Assembly (NCBI GenBank): GCA_947623505.1
Contig: CANQGT010000007.1
Span: 1 to 64,000, forward strand
Reading direction: 5' to 3'
Length of the DNA stretch: 64,000 nt
DNA from: an uncultured Clostridia bacterium
Lineage (GTDB): Bacteria; Bacillota; Clostridia; Oscillospirales; Acutalibacteraceae
Positions 44,954 to 52,955 of the stretch are shown here, piece by piece. Each line of letters opens with the position of its first letter. The stretch's first letter is position 1. A program made the translations under genes and the position numbers. The notes under the pieces are model-generated. The model made no database searches. It saw only the letters and a program-made list of their open reading frames with translations, and was not told the DNA's origin.

Positions 44954-45649
44954 CTACACATATTCGCGTGTCATTTCCGTTCTGATTTTGTTTATTATCC
45001 GCTTTTCAAGCCTTGAAATATAACTTTGTGATATGCCCATAAGATCGGCAAGCTGTTTTTGCGTATGCTCCGTTTCGCCCAAGATTCCGAATCGCATTTT
45101 CATAAGCTCCCTTTCCTTTTCGGAGAGGGAGTTTACTATTTTCAGCAGCAATTTTTTTTCGTCGCTGTATTCGATATCAACCGAAATTTCGTCAGGATCG
45201 CTGCCGAGGACGTCTCTGAGAGTAAGCTCGTTTCCGTCCCAGTCAATGCTGAGAGGATCGTCGAAGCTCATTTCGTGGCGCGCGCTGTTTACCTTGCGAA
45301 GATGCATCAGTATCTCGTTTTCTATGCAGCGGGAAGCGTATGTTGCGAATTTTATGTTTTTTTCGGGATCAAACGTTCTTACCGCTTTCATAAGCCCTAT
45401 TGTGCCTATGGAAACAAGATCCTCCGTTGAAGTGACACACCCCTCAAATTTTTTCGCTATATACACCACAAGCCTCAGATTATGCGTTATAAGCAGTTCT
45501 CTGTGCGTCTCGTCGCCCGCCCGCAGTTCATTCATAACCGTTTCCTCTTCCTCTTTCGTCAAAGGAGGCGGAAGCGTTTCCGGCCCGTTTATGTAAAAAC
45601 ATTCTTTTTTAAACAATCTGAGAAATAATAATTTTAGCCTGTATATCAT
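44954..45649 (-). CDS. sigE: Sporulation sigma factor SigE
   Basis: The 231-residue mother-cell early sigma factor. Region 2 has [25 protein letters not shown] and [13 protein letters not shown]; region 4 has [23 protein letters not shown] short N-terminal pro-sequence with hydrophobic and basic residues precedes the PPPLTKEEE start of the mature part and should be removed by SpoIIGA. I prefer the ATG at 45649, 4 nt after GAGGTG; the ATG at 45661 overlaps the spoIIGA stop as ATGA but has no ribosome site. No sigG follows. Confidence 0.95.
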   Translation of the reverse strand: MIYRLKLLFLRLFKKECFYINGPETLPPPLTKEEEETVMNELRAGDETHRELLITHNLRLVVYIAKKFEGCVTSTEDLVSIGTIGLMKAVRTFDPEKNIKFATYASRCIENEILMHLRKVNSARHEMSFDDPLSIDWDGNELTLRDVLGSDPDEISVDIEYSDEKKLLLKIVNSLSEKERELMKMRFGILGETEHTQKQLADLMGISQSYISRLEKRIINKIRTEMTREYV

Positions 45650-45657
45650 ACCGCACC

Positions 45658-46455
45658 TCATAAATTTAAAATTTTCGGATTTAATATTCCGCGGTACTCT
45701 CCCCTCTTCACGCTGTCGCTCAGCGCTATGTAAACCTCCTGCGTTTCGGCGCTGCCGCGCGACGTGCTTATTTCTACTTTTTCCGGCTTAAATGCCGGCA
45801 TCACCCCCTCGCCGCCGATAGTTTTAAAAGGAATAAGCCTTTGGCATTCAACGTTTTCAAACAGCTTTTTTTCGGCAACTATCACCGGATATTCGGAAAA
45901 AGGCTCTCTAAGATTATTGCCGCTGTCGGCAAAAGCAAAAAACCTCACTTCCCCGCCGCCGTAAAGCACCTTTACGCTGTATATCTCCTTAGCGGACGTT
46001 TTTCCGTTATATATTCTTATTATCAGCGCCGATATAAGATAAGCCGCCAAAGCGGTTATCAAAAGCACCTTCGCGGAAACGTTGAAATACACGGTGGAAT
46101 TGTTGATTACAATGCCCTCCGGCCTGAAAATGAGCCATAAACCGACCATAATTCCCACAAAAAGAAAATTCACAAAAAAGAATATGGCGGTCTCTTTTAT
46201 AAAAACCTTTATACCTATATATTTGAATGCCGTAAGAACGATAAGGCAGGCGGCGGCCAGCTTTCCCAAGAATGAAACGGCAAAGTTCAGCTCGTCCGCA
46301 AGAATAACGAGAGAATATGCCCCGCCTATAAACGAAGCCGGCACAAGCCGCCATATTTTACCGCTGCGCTTTGAAAATTTTTCCGTGACGATGAGCAGGA
46401 AAAAAGTGATAAAAAAATTCACCGCAAAAAGAACGTCAACATAAATCACCCGCAC
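45658..46455 (-). CDS. spoIIGA: SpoIIGA, sigma-E processing peptidase
   Basis: The 265-residue protein has five N-terminal membrane segments (about 1-140) and a C-terminal aspartic-protease-like domain with ADSGNNL, the catalytic-Asp motif. It activates pro-SigE at the sporulation septum. The start appears to be GTG at 46455, with a GGGCGGTG site. It is directly upstream of sigE, as in Bacillus and Clostridia. Confidence 0.94.
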   Translation of the reverse strand: MRVIYVDVLFAVNFFITFFLLIVTEKFSKRSGKIWRLVPASFIGGAYSLVILADELNFAVSFLGKLAAACLIVLTAFKYIGIKVFIKETAIFFFVNFLFVGIMVGLWLIFRPEGIVINNSTVYFNVSAKVLLITALAAYLISALIIRIYNGKTSAKEIYSVKVLYGGGEVRFFAFADSGNNLREPFSEYPVIVAEKKLFENVECQRLIPFKTIGGEGVMPAFKPEKVEISTSRGSAETQEVYIALSDSVKRGEYRGILNPKILNL

Positions 46456-46535
46456 CGTTTATCACCGCCCTTTTATATTTTAGCGCCACCAAAAGGAATA
46501 TTATGTCAAATCAAACTACGGCGTAAAAAAATACG

Positions 46536-46565
46536 TTGACAGTTTTTCGCCGATAACATTATAAT
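46536..46565 (+). promoter_or_regulatory. Promoter of the ECF sigma factor operon
   Basis: TTGACA (46536-46541), 18-bp spacer, TATAAT (46560-46565), a strong housekeeping promoter 35 bp before the start codon. Confidence 0.65.
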
Positions 46566-46600
46566 TTTTATATGTTTTAAGCAATTCGGCGGAGGAAAAT

Positions 46601-47152
46601 ATGTTAGCATTTTTAAATGCCATAGAGAACGATGAGATAAAGGGCTCCCTTGAACAGCTCTATCGGCAATACAGATCACTGATGTTTAAAATCGCATATG
46701 ATTATGTTAAAAACGAAGCCTCCGCTGAGGACGCGGTTCAGGAGGCTTTCTTATATGCGGCAAAAAATTTTGAAAAGATAGATATATCATCGCCGCAAAA
46801 AACGCGCAATTATCTTGCAACCATCACAAGAGGCTGCGCGATAAAAAGCTATAAGCACGGCGTAAAGGCTCAAATGCTGAAAACAAAAATTACGGAAACA
46901 CTTAAAAACAAGGAAGATTCTTTGGAGGACGAGTACCTTCAAAGGGCGGCGCTGAACACGGTAAAAAACGCCATAAGCGCACTTGATGAAAAATACAAAA
47001 TCCCGTTTTATCTAAAGGTAATTTACAATTACAAATGCAAGGATATAGCGGAACTTTTAGGTATATCCGGCGAATGCGTGCGGCAGCATATTTACATTGC
47101 ACGAAGACTTATTAAAGAAAAACTTGAAAAGGAGGCGGCTGAAAATAAATAA
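46601..47152 (+). CDS. ECF-type RNA polymerase sigma factor
   Basis: The 183-residue protein has region 2 at about 20-90 (SLMFKIAYDYVKNEASAEDAVQEAFLYAAKNF) and region 4 at about 125-175 with the helix-turn-helix YKCKDIAELLGISGECVRQH. The ribosome site GGAGG is 7 nt from the ATG. It overlaps the following DUF4367 gene, suggesting a sigma/anti-sigma pair. Confidence 0.93.
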   Translation: MLAFLNAIENDEIKGSLEQLYRQYRSLMFKIAYDYVKNEASAEDAVQEAFLYAAKNFEKIDISSPQKTRNYLATITRGCAIKSYKHGVKAQMLKTKITETLKNKEDSLEDEYLQRAALNTVKNAISALDEKYKIPFYLKVIYNYKCKDIAELLGISGECVRQHIYIARRLIKEKLEKEAAENK

Positions 47153-47774
47153 TATTCTTTACGAGGCATGCGTCGCCTCACAGACTGAATGGGTAGAATC
47201 CTTTGAAAGCAGCCGCGAACATATATTCAGCCAAAGGCATGAAAAAAGAATAAGGGCTACGTTCTCAAAAATCAGAAACAACAAATACCGCAAGATAACA
47301 AAAAACACCGTAAGATTTATCATTATTGCGGCGATACTTCTGTCGCTTACAATAATAACCGCGTTTGGCATACAGGCCATTTTTGAAAGCGGAGCTTACA
47401 GAATGAAAGACGAAACACTTTTTAAAGCGCAAAGTTCACAAGAGCATTCTCTCAAGGAAAATTTGACAACGACATATATTCCGAACGGTTACAGCTTAAA
47501 ACACTTCAAAACCGACAGTCATTACAAAATAAAATATTACAGCAACACCGTTGAAGATTATTTTATGGTTGAAAAATCCGTTTTAAACTCGGAAGTTATG
47601 TTTCATTCCGATGGTAAACTTTGCGACAAAATCAGTAAAAACGGAATTGATTATTATTTCTATACAAAAGACGAACTGAGTTTTGTAGTTTGGAGAAATA
47701 AAGATTATATTTATTATGTTGGAGGAATAATTCAAAAAAATGAGCTGCTAAAAATAGCATATTCTACAAAATAA
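47097..47774 (+). CDS. DUF4367 membrane protein, probable anti-sigma factor
   Basis: The product has a cytoplasmic N-terminus, one membrane segment (about 73-93 from the TTG at 47097), and an extracytoplasmic domain ending in a DUF4367-like segment (YYFYTKDELSFVVWRNKDYIYYVGG). It should hold the ECF factor at the membrane. The start is uncertain. The strong GGAGG at 47131-47135 points to a start near 47139-47145, where only CTG or ATA codons are in frame. TTG codons at 47097 and 47124 lie upstream of that site. The true product is probably about 16 residues shorter than annotated. Confidence 0.8.
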   Translation: MHEDLLKKNLKRRRLKINNILYEACVASQTEWVESFESSREHIFSQRHEKRIRATFSKIRNNKYRKITKNTVRFIIIAAILLSLTIITAFGIQAIFESGAYRMKDETLFKAQSSQEHSLKENLTTTYIPNGYSLKHFKTDSHYKIKYYSNTVEDYFMVEKSVLNSEVMFHSDGKLCDKISKNGIDYYFYTKDELSFVVWRNKDYIYYVGGIIQKNELLKIAYSTK

Positions 47775-47866
47775 CAGATTAAATTTTGTGAAATAAGCCG
47801 ATTTTGTATTATTTTTATAACAAAATTACATTTAAAAGTATTTAATTATCGGAAAGGAGGGAAAAA

Positions 47867-48301
47867 ATGGAAAAGACAGGAACAGCAAATAAAAATAAAG
47901 TGTTGAGGATACTGCTTGTATTTGTCATTGCTTTTTCATTATTCACCACGGCAGGAGTAAAAACAGCCGAAGCCGCCGCAAATAACGATAATGAAATAAT
48001 GCCATGCTTTAAATCCATATTATCAGTATCTTACTGCATAACCATCGATGGAATAAAAGCGCATGTATCAGGTACAATTCTCGCTCAATATTTAACTGAT
48101 CTTCAAATCACTCTTGAACTTCAAAAGTATAAAAAAGCCGATGGATGGTACACTGTTCAACTATGGGCGGAAGCGGCCCGAAACGGTGCAACATCATTGA
48201 GCGGAACCGAATATATCAATATTTTCAGCAAATACAGATTAAGAGCGACTTTCAAAGCGGATAAAGAGACCTGTACCCGTATTATGTATCCCGAAGATTG
48301 A
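47867..48301 (+). CDS. Small secreted protein (DUF6147-like)
   Basis: The 144-residue protein has a signal peptide (about 1-38, cleavage likely after AEAAA) and a small beta-rich domain. A segment with alternating polar and hydrophobic residues and a GWYTVQLWAEAARNG motif recalls a family of secreted Firmicutes proteins often encoded near ECF or surface-signalling genes. Function unknown. The GGAGGG site supports the start. The AT-rich 92-bp gap to the DUF4367 gene shows no terminator, so it may belong to the same operon. Confidence 0.7.
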   Translation: MEKTGTANKNKVLRILLVFVIAFSLFTTAGVKTAEAAANNDNEIMPCFKSILSVSYCITIDGIKAHVSGTILAQYLTDLQITLELQKYKKADGWYTVQLWAEAARNGATSLSGTEYINIFSKYRLRATFKADKETCTRIMYPED

Positions 48302-48325
48302 TTTACTTAATAACAAAACGCCTAT

Positions 48326-48396
48326 CGGCGATATTCGCTTGCTTTAACAAGACTTTCAGCCTTTATAACTCAGCAAGCGAAAATACATAATCGCCG
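48326..48396. other. Long imperfect hairpin downstream of the secreted-protein gene
   Basis: CGGCGAT and ATTCGCTTGCT (48326-48343) pair with AGCAAGCGAA and ATCGCCG (48372-48396), separated by an AT-rich loop and an asymmetric bulge. It begins 25 bp after the stop codon. It is a likely RNA structure or a relic of a small inverted-repeat element. Confidence 0.5.
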
Positions 48397-48466
48397 TTTG
48401 GCACGAGCAACGTGATACAAAATGGGCGCCGGCCGAAAAGCCGCAGCCCTTTCGTGAAAAGACGCT

Positions 48467-48501
48467 AAAAATGCCAAGGTGAAAATCACCTTGGCATTTT
48501 T
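48467..48501. terminator. Terminator between the ECF operon and the tRNA-tail array
   Basis: A 16-bp stem AAAAATGCCAAGGTGA/TCACCTTGGCATTTTT with an AAA loop. It is symmetrical and would stop transcription from both sides. Confidence 0.88.
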
Positions 48502-49114
48502 GGTGCGGGGGATGGGCTTGCCGTCTGCTTCGGCTTTGCCTCGCATACTTTTGGCTCGGCGACCGCAGTTGCGCTGCGGTGCCCGCCTCACCGCTCTTCG
48601 CTAAAAACGGTTCACCGAACCGTTTTCTTTACGCTCAGACCCTCTCGGGTTCAAGTCCCATCATTATTAAATAAATCCGAGGCACAAAAATACCTCGGAT
48701 TTATTTGGTGCGGGGGATGGTCTTGCCGTCTGCTTCGGCTTTGCCTCGCATACTTTTGGCTCGGCGACCGCAGTCGCGCTGCGGTGCCCGCCTCACCGCT
48801 TTTCGCTAAAAACGGTTCACCGAACCGTTTTCTTTACGCTCAGACCCTCTCGGGTTCAAGTCCCATCATTATTAATAAATCCGAGACGCAAAAGCGCCTC
48901 GGATTTATTTGGTGCGGGGGATGGGCTTGCCGTCTGCTTCGGCTTTGCCTCGCATACTTTTGGTTCGGCGACCGCAGTCGCGCTGCGGTGCCCGCCTCAC
49001 CGCTCTTCGCTAAAAACGGTTCACCGAACCGTTTTCTTTACGCTCAGACCCTCTCGGGTTCAAGTCCCATCATTATTAAATAAATCCGAGGCAAAAAAAT
49101 GCCTCGGATTTATT
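48501..49114. repeat. Three tandem 204-205 bp units carrying the tRNA-Leu 3' end
   Basis: Units are 48501-48705, 48706-48909 and 48910-49114. Each starts on the plus strand with TGGTGCGGGGGATGGG, the exact reverse complement of the tRNA-Leu 3' end including CCA. Each continues through about 140 bp of nearly identical filler (with an ACGGTTC/GAACCGT hairpin and a CCGCAG/CTGCGG hairpin), then GGGTTCAAGTCCCATC, a T-arm-like sequence in the opposite orientation, and ends with an AAATAAATCCGAGG terminator hairpin. The intact tRNA begins where a fourth unit would start. Small frames here are repeat sequence. Confidence 0.92.
49079..49114 (-). terminator. Terminator of tRNA-Leu
   Basis: AAATAAATCCGAGGC/GCCTCGGATTTATTT hairpin immediately after the CCA end on the minus strand. 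Near-identical hairpins end array units 1 and 2. Confidence 0.85.
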
Positions 49115-49201
49115 TGGTGCGGGGGATGGGACTTGAACCCACATGAACTTGCATTCACTAGAACCTGAATCTAGCGCGTCTGCCAATTCCGCCACCTCCG
49201 C
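49115..49201 (-). tRNA. tRNA-Leu (anticodon CAG)
   Basis: An 87-nt tRNA with encoded CCA. Minus-strand features: acceptor GCGGAGG, D-arm GGCGGAATTGGCAGACGCGC, anticodon stem CTAGA/TCTAG with loop TTCAGGT (anticodon CAG), a long variable arm (TGAA/TTCA) and a T-arm GTGGG-TTCAAGT-CCCAT. The acceptor 3' strand is CCCCCGC, which leaves an A5:C68 mismatch; the other six pairs are canonical. A promoter lies upstream. Confidence 0.93.
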
Positions 49202-49298
49202 GTATTAAATTATGCCCTCTAAATTTTACACGGCGAGGGCAACCGAGGCCGAGCGTACTTTCAGTTAAAACTTACTGTTCCGCTTAACCGGCAAAAGT

Positions 49299-49327
49299 AT
49301 GTTACCACATTGTCCTTGAAAAGTCAA
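49299..49327 (-). promoter_or_regulatory. Promoter of tRNA-Leu
   Basis: TTGACT (49322-49327), 17-bp spacer, TAACAT (49299-49304) on the minus strand, giving an approximately 90-nt leader. I see no other gene in 49202-49434. Confidence 0.55.
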
Positions 49328-49434
49328 ATAAAATATAATATAATATTTCCATAAATTTTGTAACATTTCAGGATAAGCAAGGGCTTAAAGCCCGTTATCC
49401 GCGTTTTTTCCGAAAAGCCGTATCGGAGCGTAAA

Positions 49435-50001
49435 ATGAAAAAAATAATGCTAATTATTCTCAGCGTCTGCGCCGGAATTTATACCGTTTGGTATATGCAC
49501 TTCGGCAGCCTTACCCAAAACAGCGGCGCGCTTTCGTCAACGGGGCTCAAGCACCCCGTTTTGTTCGCCGTTTGGGGAATCCTTGTTTTTACGGCGCTTT
49601 ACTCAAACATTCTTTACGCCTATCGCGTATTTTCCAAGCCTCGCAGATTTCAGTATTACATCTGCGCCGTTTCCGCGCTCGGTATGGCGTTGACTCTGTT
49701 TTGCGATTTTGATTATTTAAAGCGCACGGAATATCTGCTTCACTGCGCCGGTTCCCTCACCTTCTCGGTTTTAACGGGAGTTTGCGTTTTTTTGATATTT
49801 CTGCTCAACTACAAAAACGGCCGCCTTTACGCCGTTTTCACTTACATAGTGGGAGCGATTCTTTTGTGCGACCTTGCTTTGCTTCTTATTTTTAAGCAAA
49901 CTGCGCTTATAGAGGCAGTGCCGGTGCTTTTCGCGCTGGTGATTATGCCGATTCACAATTTTACCGATTTATTCAAGGAAAAAGCCAATGCTTCACGATG
50001 A
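49435..50001 (+). CDS. Multi-pass membrane protein of unknown function
   Basis: The 188-residue protein has about six predicted membrane segments and short loops; no family is recognised. It overlaps the following decarboxylase-like gene by 14 bp, so the two are translationally coupled. Confidence 0.75.
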   Translation: MKKIMLIILSVCAGIYTVWYMHFGSLTQNSGALSSTGLKHPVLFAVWGILVFTALYSNILYAYRVFSKPRRFQYYICAVSALGMALTLFCDFDYLKRTEYLLHCAGSLTFSVLTGVCVFLIFLLNYKNGRLYAVFTYIVGAILLCDLALLLIFKQTALIEAVPVLFALVIMPIHNFTDLFKEKANASR

Positions 50002-51298
50002 TTTGAAAGAACTGAAAAGATACCCGTTTCATATGCCGGGGCACAAGAGAAATACGGCTCTCGGCATTGAGGGAAGCGAAATCGATATAACGGAAATATC
50101 AGGCTTTGACGATCTGCACAAGCCGACGGGGGCTATTCTTGACTTGGAGCGGGAGCTTGCGGAGCTTTACTGCTGTTCACGTTCGCATTTGCTTGTAAAC
50201 GGCTCAACGGTGGGCATTTTGGCGGCGGTTTTCGCCGTCGCCAAACGCGGAGACAAGGTGCTTATTTCGCGAAACTGCCACAAAAGCGTTTACAACGCAT
50301 GCCTCTTGCGTGAGCTCAAAACCGTATATATAGAACCTGAATTTGACGGCTTAAACGGATATTATACCAGAATAAATCAGAGCGCAATCGACAGAGCAGT
50401 TGCCGAAAACCCGGACGCTTCCGCCGTCATCGTAACTTCGCCTACATACGAGGGAAACGTAAGCTATATAACCGACGAAATCCCCGTAATCATTGACGCC
50501 GCTCACGGGGCGCATCTTCCGTTTTGCGGTTTTTGCCCATATCCCAAAGGAGATTTGGTTATCTCAAGCCTGCACAAAACGCTTCCGGCGCTTACTCAAA
50601 CAGCGGTGATAAATATATACAATGAGTATTACGCCGAAAAAGTCAAGGAATATCTTGATATATTTGAGACCTCGTCTCCGAGTTACGTCCTTATGAACTC
50701 CGTTTCAAAGTGCGTTCGGTATATTAAAAACGGCAAAAAAGATTTCGCAGAATACAAAAAAAATCTTGAAGAATTTTACAAAACGCCGCTGAAAAATCTT
50801 GAATTTACAATAAACGACGACATAGGAAAAATAGTTGTGTCCACCGCTCGGTGCGGCATTACAGGCGTTGAGCTTGCAAATATTTTAAGAGACGAATTTT
50901 TAACGGAATGTGAAATGGCAAGTCTCAATTACGTGCTGCTTATGACTTCGCCCGCCGACACTGAAATTGCGTTTAACAGGCTTTCATCGGCGCTTGAGAT
51001 AATTGACGGCAGATTGAGCAGAAAAACTCCGCGTTTGATAAAAAAGCCCGATATTCCCGAAAAAATCTGCGAATCGTTTGAGGTTGAAAACACCGCCGCC
51101 GTTCCTCTAAATAATGCAGAGGGAAAGATTTGCGGCGAATTTGTTTACGCCTATCCGCCCGGTGTTCCCATTATCGTTCCCGGTGAAATAATAACGGCCG
51201 ATATAATTAAAACGCTGACCAAAGCCGAAGCCGACGGAATAAATATTTTGAGCGCCGGTAATTTACTGCCCCGCTTTATATTGACAAAATCCGTATAA
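49988..51298 (+). CDS. Orn/Lys/Arg decarboxylase-fold PLP enzyme
   Basis: The 436-residue fold-type I PLP enzyme has the family start YPFHMPGHKRN, the ISGFDDLHKPTG segment, VTSPTYEGN, IDAAHGAHLPF and the PLP lysine in SSLHKTLPALTQ (near residue 200). The size matches the short SpeA/YaaO-like group of Firmicutes. The substrate (lysine, arginine or ornithine) cannot be told. The reaction releases CO2 and a di- or polyamine. Confidence 0.9.
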   Translation: MLHDDLKELKRYPFHMPGHKRNTALGIEGSEIDITEISGFDDLHKPTGAILDLERELAELYCCSRSHLLVNGSTVGILAAVFAVAKRGDKVLISRNCHKSVYNACLLRELKTVYIEPEFDGLNGYYTRINQSAIDRAVAENPDASAVIVTSPTYEGNVSYITDEIPVIIDAAHGAHLPFCGFCPYPKGDLVISSLHKTLPALTQTAVINIYNEYYAEKVKEYLDIFETSSPSYVLMNSVSKCVRYIKNGKKDFAEYKKNLEEFYKTPLKNLEFTINDDIGKIVVSTARCGITGVELANILRDEFLTECEMASLNYVLLMTSPADTEIAFNRLSSALEIIDGRLSRKTPRLIKKPDIPEKICESFEVENTAAVPLNNAEGKICGEFVYAYPPGVPIIVPGEIITADIIKTLTKAEADGINILSAGNLLPRFILTKSV

Positions 51299-51309
51299 TA
51301 TTATAAAAT
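51281..51309 (+). promoter_or_regulatory. Promoter of the SCIFF peptide gene
   Basis: TTGACA (51281-51286), 17-bp spacer, TAAAAT (51304-51309). The -35 box lies inside the last codons of the decarboxylase gene, and the predicted start is about 35 bp before the SCIFF ATG. Confidence 0.65.
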
Positions 51310-51351
51310 AAGCACATAGCAAAAAGTAATTAAGAAAGAGGTGTTTTCAAT

Positions 51352-51498
51352 ATGAAAAAAATCAACACTTTAAATTCGCGCAACCTTTGCGAATCCGCTA
51401 AAAAAGGCGGCTGCGGCGAATGCCAGACCTCCTGCCAATCCGCCAGCAAAACTTCATGCTCTGTTGCAAATCAAAAGTGTGAGCAGCTTAAAAAATAA
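51352..51498 (+). CDS. SCIFF-type ranthipeptide precursor, variant
   Basis: The 48-residue peptide matches the six-cysteine-in-forty-five-residues family: an RNL segment, SAKKGGCGECQTSCQSA and a VANQKCE end. Six cysteines are present (13, 21, 24, 28, 36, 43). Relative to the usual family, position 32 is Ser (AGC) rather than Cys and position 37 is Ser (TCT) rather than Thr, and Cys13 is extra. The strong GAAAGAGGTG site supports the start. The radical-SAM maturase gene follows at 65 bp. The mature product and its role are not established. Confidence 0.95.
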   Translation: MKKINTLNSRNLCESAKKGGCGECQTSCQSASKTSCSVANQKCEQLKK

Positions 51499-51520
51499 GC
51501 AAAACAATTATCAACGATTT

Positions 51521-51547
51521 ACGGCGGTAATGTTTACCGTCGTTTTT
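51521..51547 (+). terminator. Attenuator-like hairpin between SCIFF and its maturase
   Basis: ACGGCGGTAA/TTACCGTCGT (one G-U pair) with a 2-nt loop, followed by TTTTT. It ends 16 bp before the maturase ATG, so partial termination could give more precursor than enzyme. Confidence 0.75.
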
Positions 51548-51563
51548 CTATGGAGAACTTTTT

Positions 51564-52955
51564 ATGATACACGCCTACAAAATGAACGGCTATAATATCA
51601 TCATTGACCAAAACAGCGGCTGCGTTCACTCGGTTGACGAGGCGACGTTTGATATTATAAATCTGTATAAAGAAAAAAGCAAAGATGAGATAAAAGCCTA
51701 TATTATCGAAAAATACAAGGACGACCCCGAAGTTACGCCAGAAGATATAGATACCTGCTTCGGCGACATTGAAGCACTTATAGCGGACGGCAGACTTTTT
51801 GCCGAAGATACATTTGAGCAAACCGCGGCGCAGTTCAAAAAAAAGCAGGGCGTTTTAAAGGCCTTGTGCCTGCACGTTGCCCACGGATGCAATTTAGCCT
51901 GCAAATATTGCTTTGCGGGAAAGGGCGAATACTTTGGGCCAAAGGGGCTTATGAGCCTTGAAACAGGAAAGCGCGCCCTTGATTTTCTTATAGAAAACAG
52001 CGGCACAAGAAAAAACCTTGAAGTCGATTTCTTCGGGGGAGAGCCTCTGCTGAATTGGGAAGTTTGCAAAAAGCTTGTGGCCTACGGCAGAAGCCGTGAA
52101 AAAGAAAGCGGAAAAAATTTTCGTTTTACCCTCACCACAAACGGACTGCTTGTTGACGACGACGTAATAGAATTCTGCAACAAAGAAATGGGCAACGTTG
52201 TGCTCTCTCTTGACGGCAGAAAGGAAACGCACGACCGGCTGCGGTGCTTTCCCTCCGGCAAAGGCTCCTATGATTTGGTAACGGAAAAATTCAAGCGCTT
52301 TGCCGACGCGAGAAATCAGCGCGATTACTATATGCGCGGCACTTACACCCACTATAACACGGATTTCGCCGCAGACGTAATACATATGGCCGACCTCGGA
52401 TTTAAAGAATTATCCGTAGAACCCGTTGTATGCTCAGGCACGGAGCCGTATGCTCTGCGCCAAAGCGACCTTACGGCGCTTAAAGAGCAATACGAAATAC
52501 TTGCAAACGAAATGCTTAAAAGATACAGAAAAGGAAACGGTTTTACGTTTTACCACTATATGATAGACCTTGAGGCCGGACCATGCATAGTAAAAAGGAT
52601 TTCCGGCTGCGGCGTTGGAACGGAATATCTTGCCGTAACGCCGAACGGAGAGCTTTACCCCTGCCATCAGTTTGTGGGCGACGAAAAATTCCTCCTCGGA
52701 GATATATGGAACGGCATTAGGCGCGCGGATATTCTGAAACAGTTTAACGAATGCAATATATATTCGCACAAAGAGTGCAAAGACTGTTTCGCAAAGCTGT
52801 ATTGCAGCGGCGGATGCGCCGCAAACGCCTATCACTCGACAGGAAGCGTAAACGGCGTTTACGAATTTGGCTGCGAGTTGTACAAAAAGCGCATAGAATG
52901 CGCCATTATGCTGAAAGTGGCGCAGGCGGAAGAAAATCTGAAAGTGGAATATTAA
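51564..52955 (+). CDS. SCIFF maturase, radical SAM/SPASM (TIGR03974 family)
   Basis: The 463-residue enzyme has an N-terminal peptide-recognition (PqqD-like) region (about 1-90). The radical-SAM motif is CNLACKYC (Cys 109, 113, 116), with FFGGEPLLNW next. The C-terminal SPASM domain has the auxiliary cluster cysteines GCGVGTEYL, GELYPCHQF, CKDCFAKLYCSGGCAAN and a final Cys. The family forms thioether bridges in SCIFF peptides using S-adenosylmethionine. It is encoded right after the precursor. The N-terminal MIHAYKMNGYNIIID segment is typical. Confidence 0.96.
   Translation: MIHAYKMNGYNIIIDQNSGCVHSVDEATFDIINLYKEKSKDEIKAYIIEKYKDDPEVTPEDIDTCFGDIEALIADGRLFAEDTFEQTAAQFKKKQGVLKALCLHVAHGCNLACKYCFAGKGEYFGPKGLMSLETGKRALDFLIENSGTRKNLEVDFFGGEPLLNWEVCKKLVAYGRSREKESGKNFRFTLTTNGLLVDDDVIEFCNKEMGNVVLSLDGRKETHDRLRCFPSGKGSYDLVTEKFKRFADARNQRDYYMRGTYTHYNTDFAADVIHMADLGFKELSVEPVVCSGTEPYALRQSDLTALKEQYEILANEMLKRYRKGNGFTFYHYMIDLEAGPCIVKRISGCGVGTEYLAVTPNGELYPCHQFVGDEKFLLGDIWNGIRRADILKQFNECNIYSHKECKDCFAKLYCSGGCAANAYHSTGSVNGVYEFGCELYKKRIECAIMLKVAQAEENLKVEY

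Noticed and set aside
48784-49083. Frame with an internal duplication in the tRNA-tail array
   Set aside because: The duplication is the 205-bp DNA unit itself; no start signals are present and the unit contains terminator hairpins.
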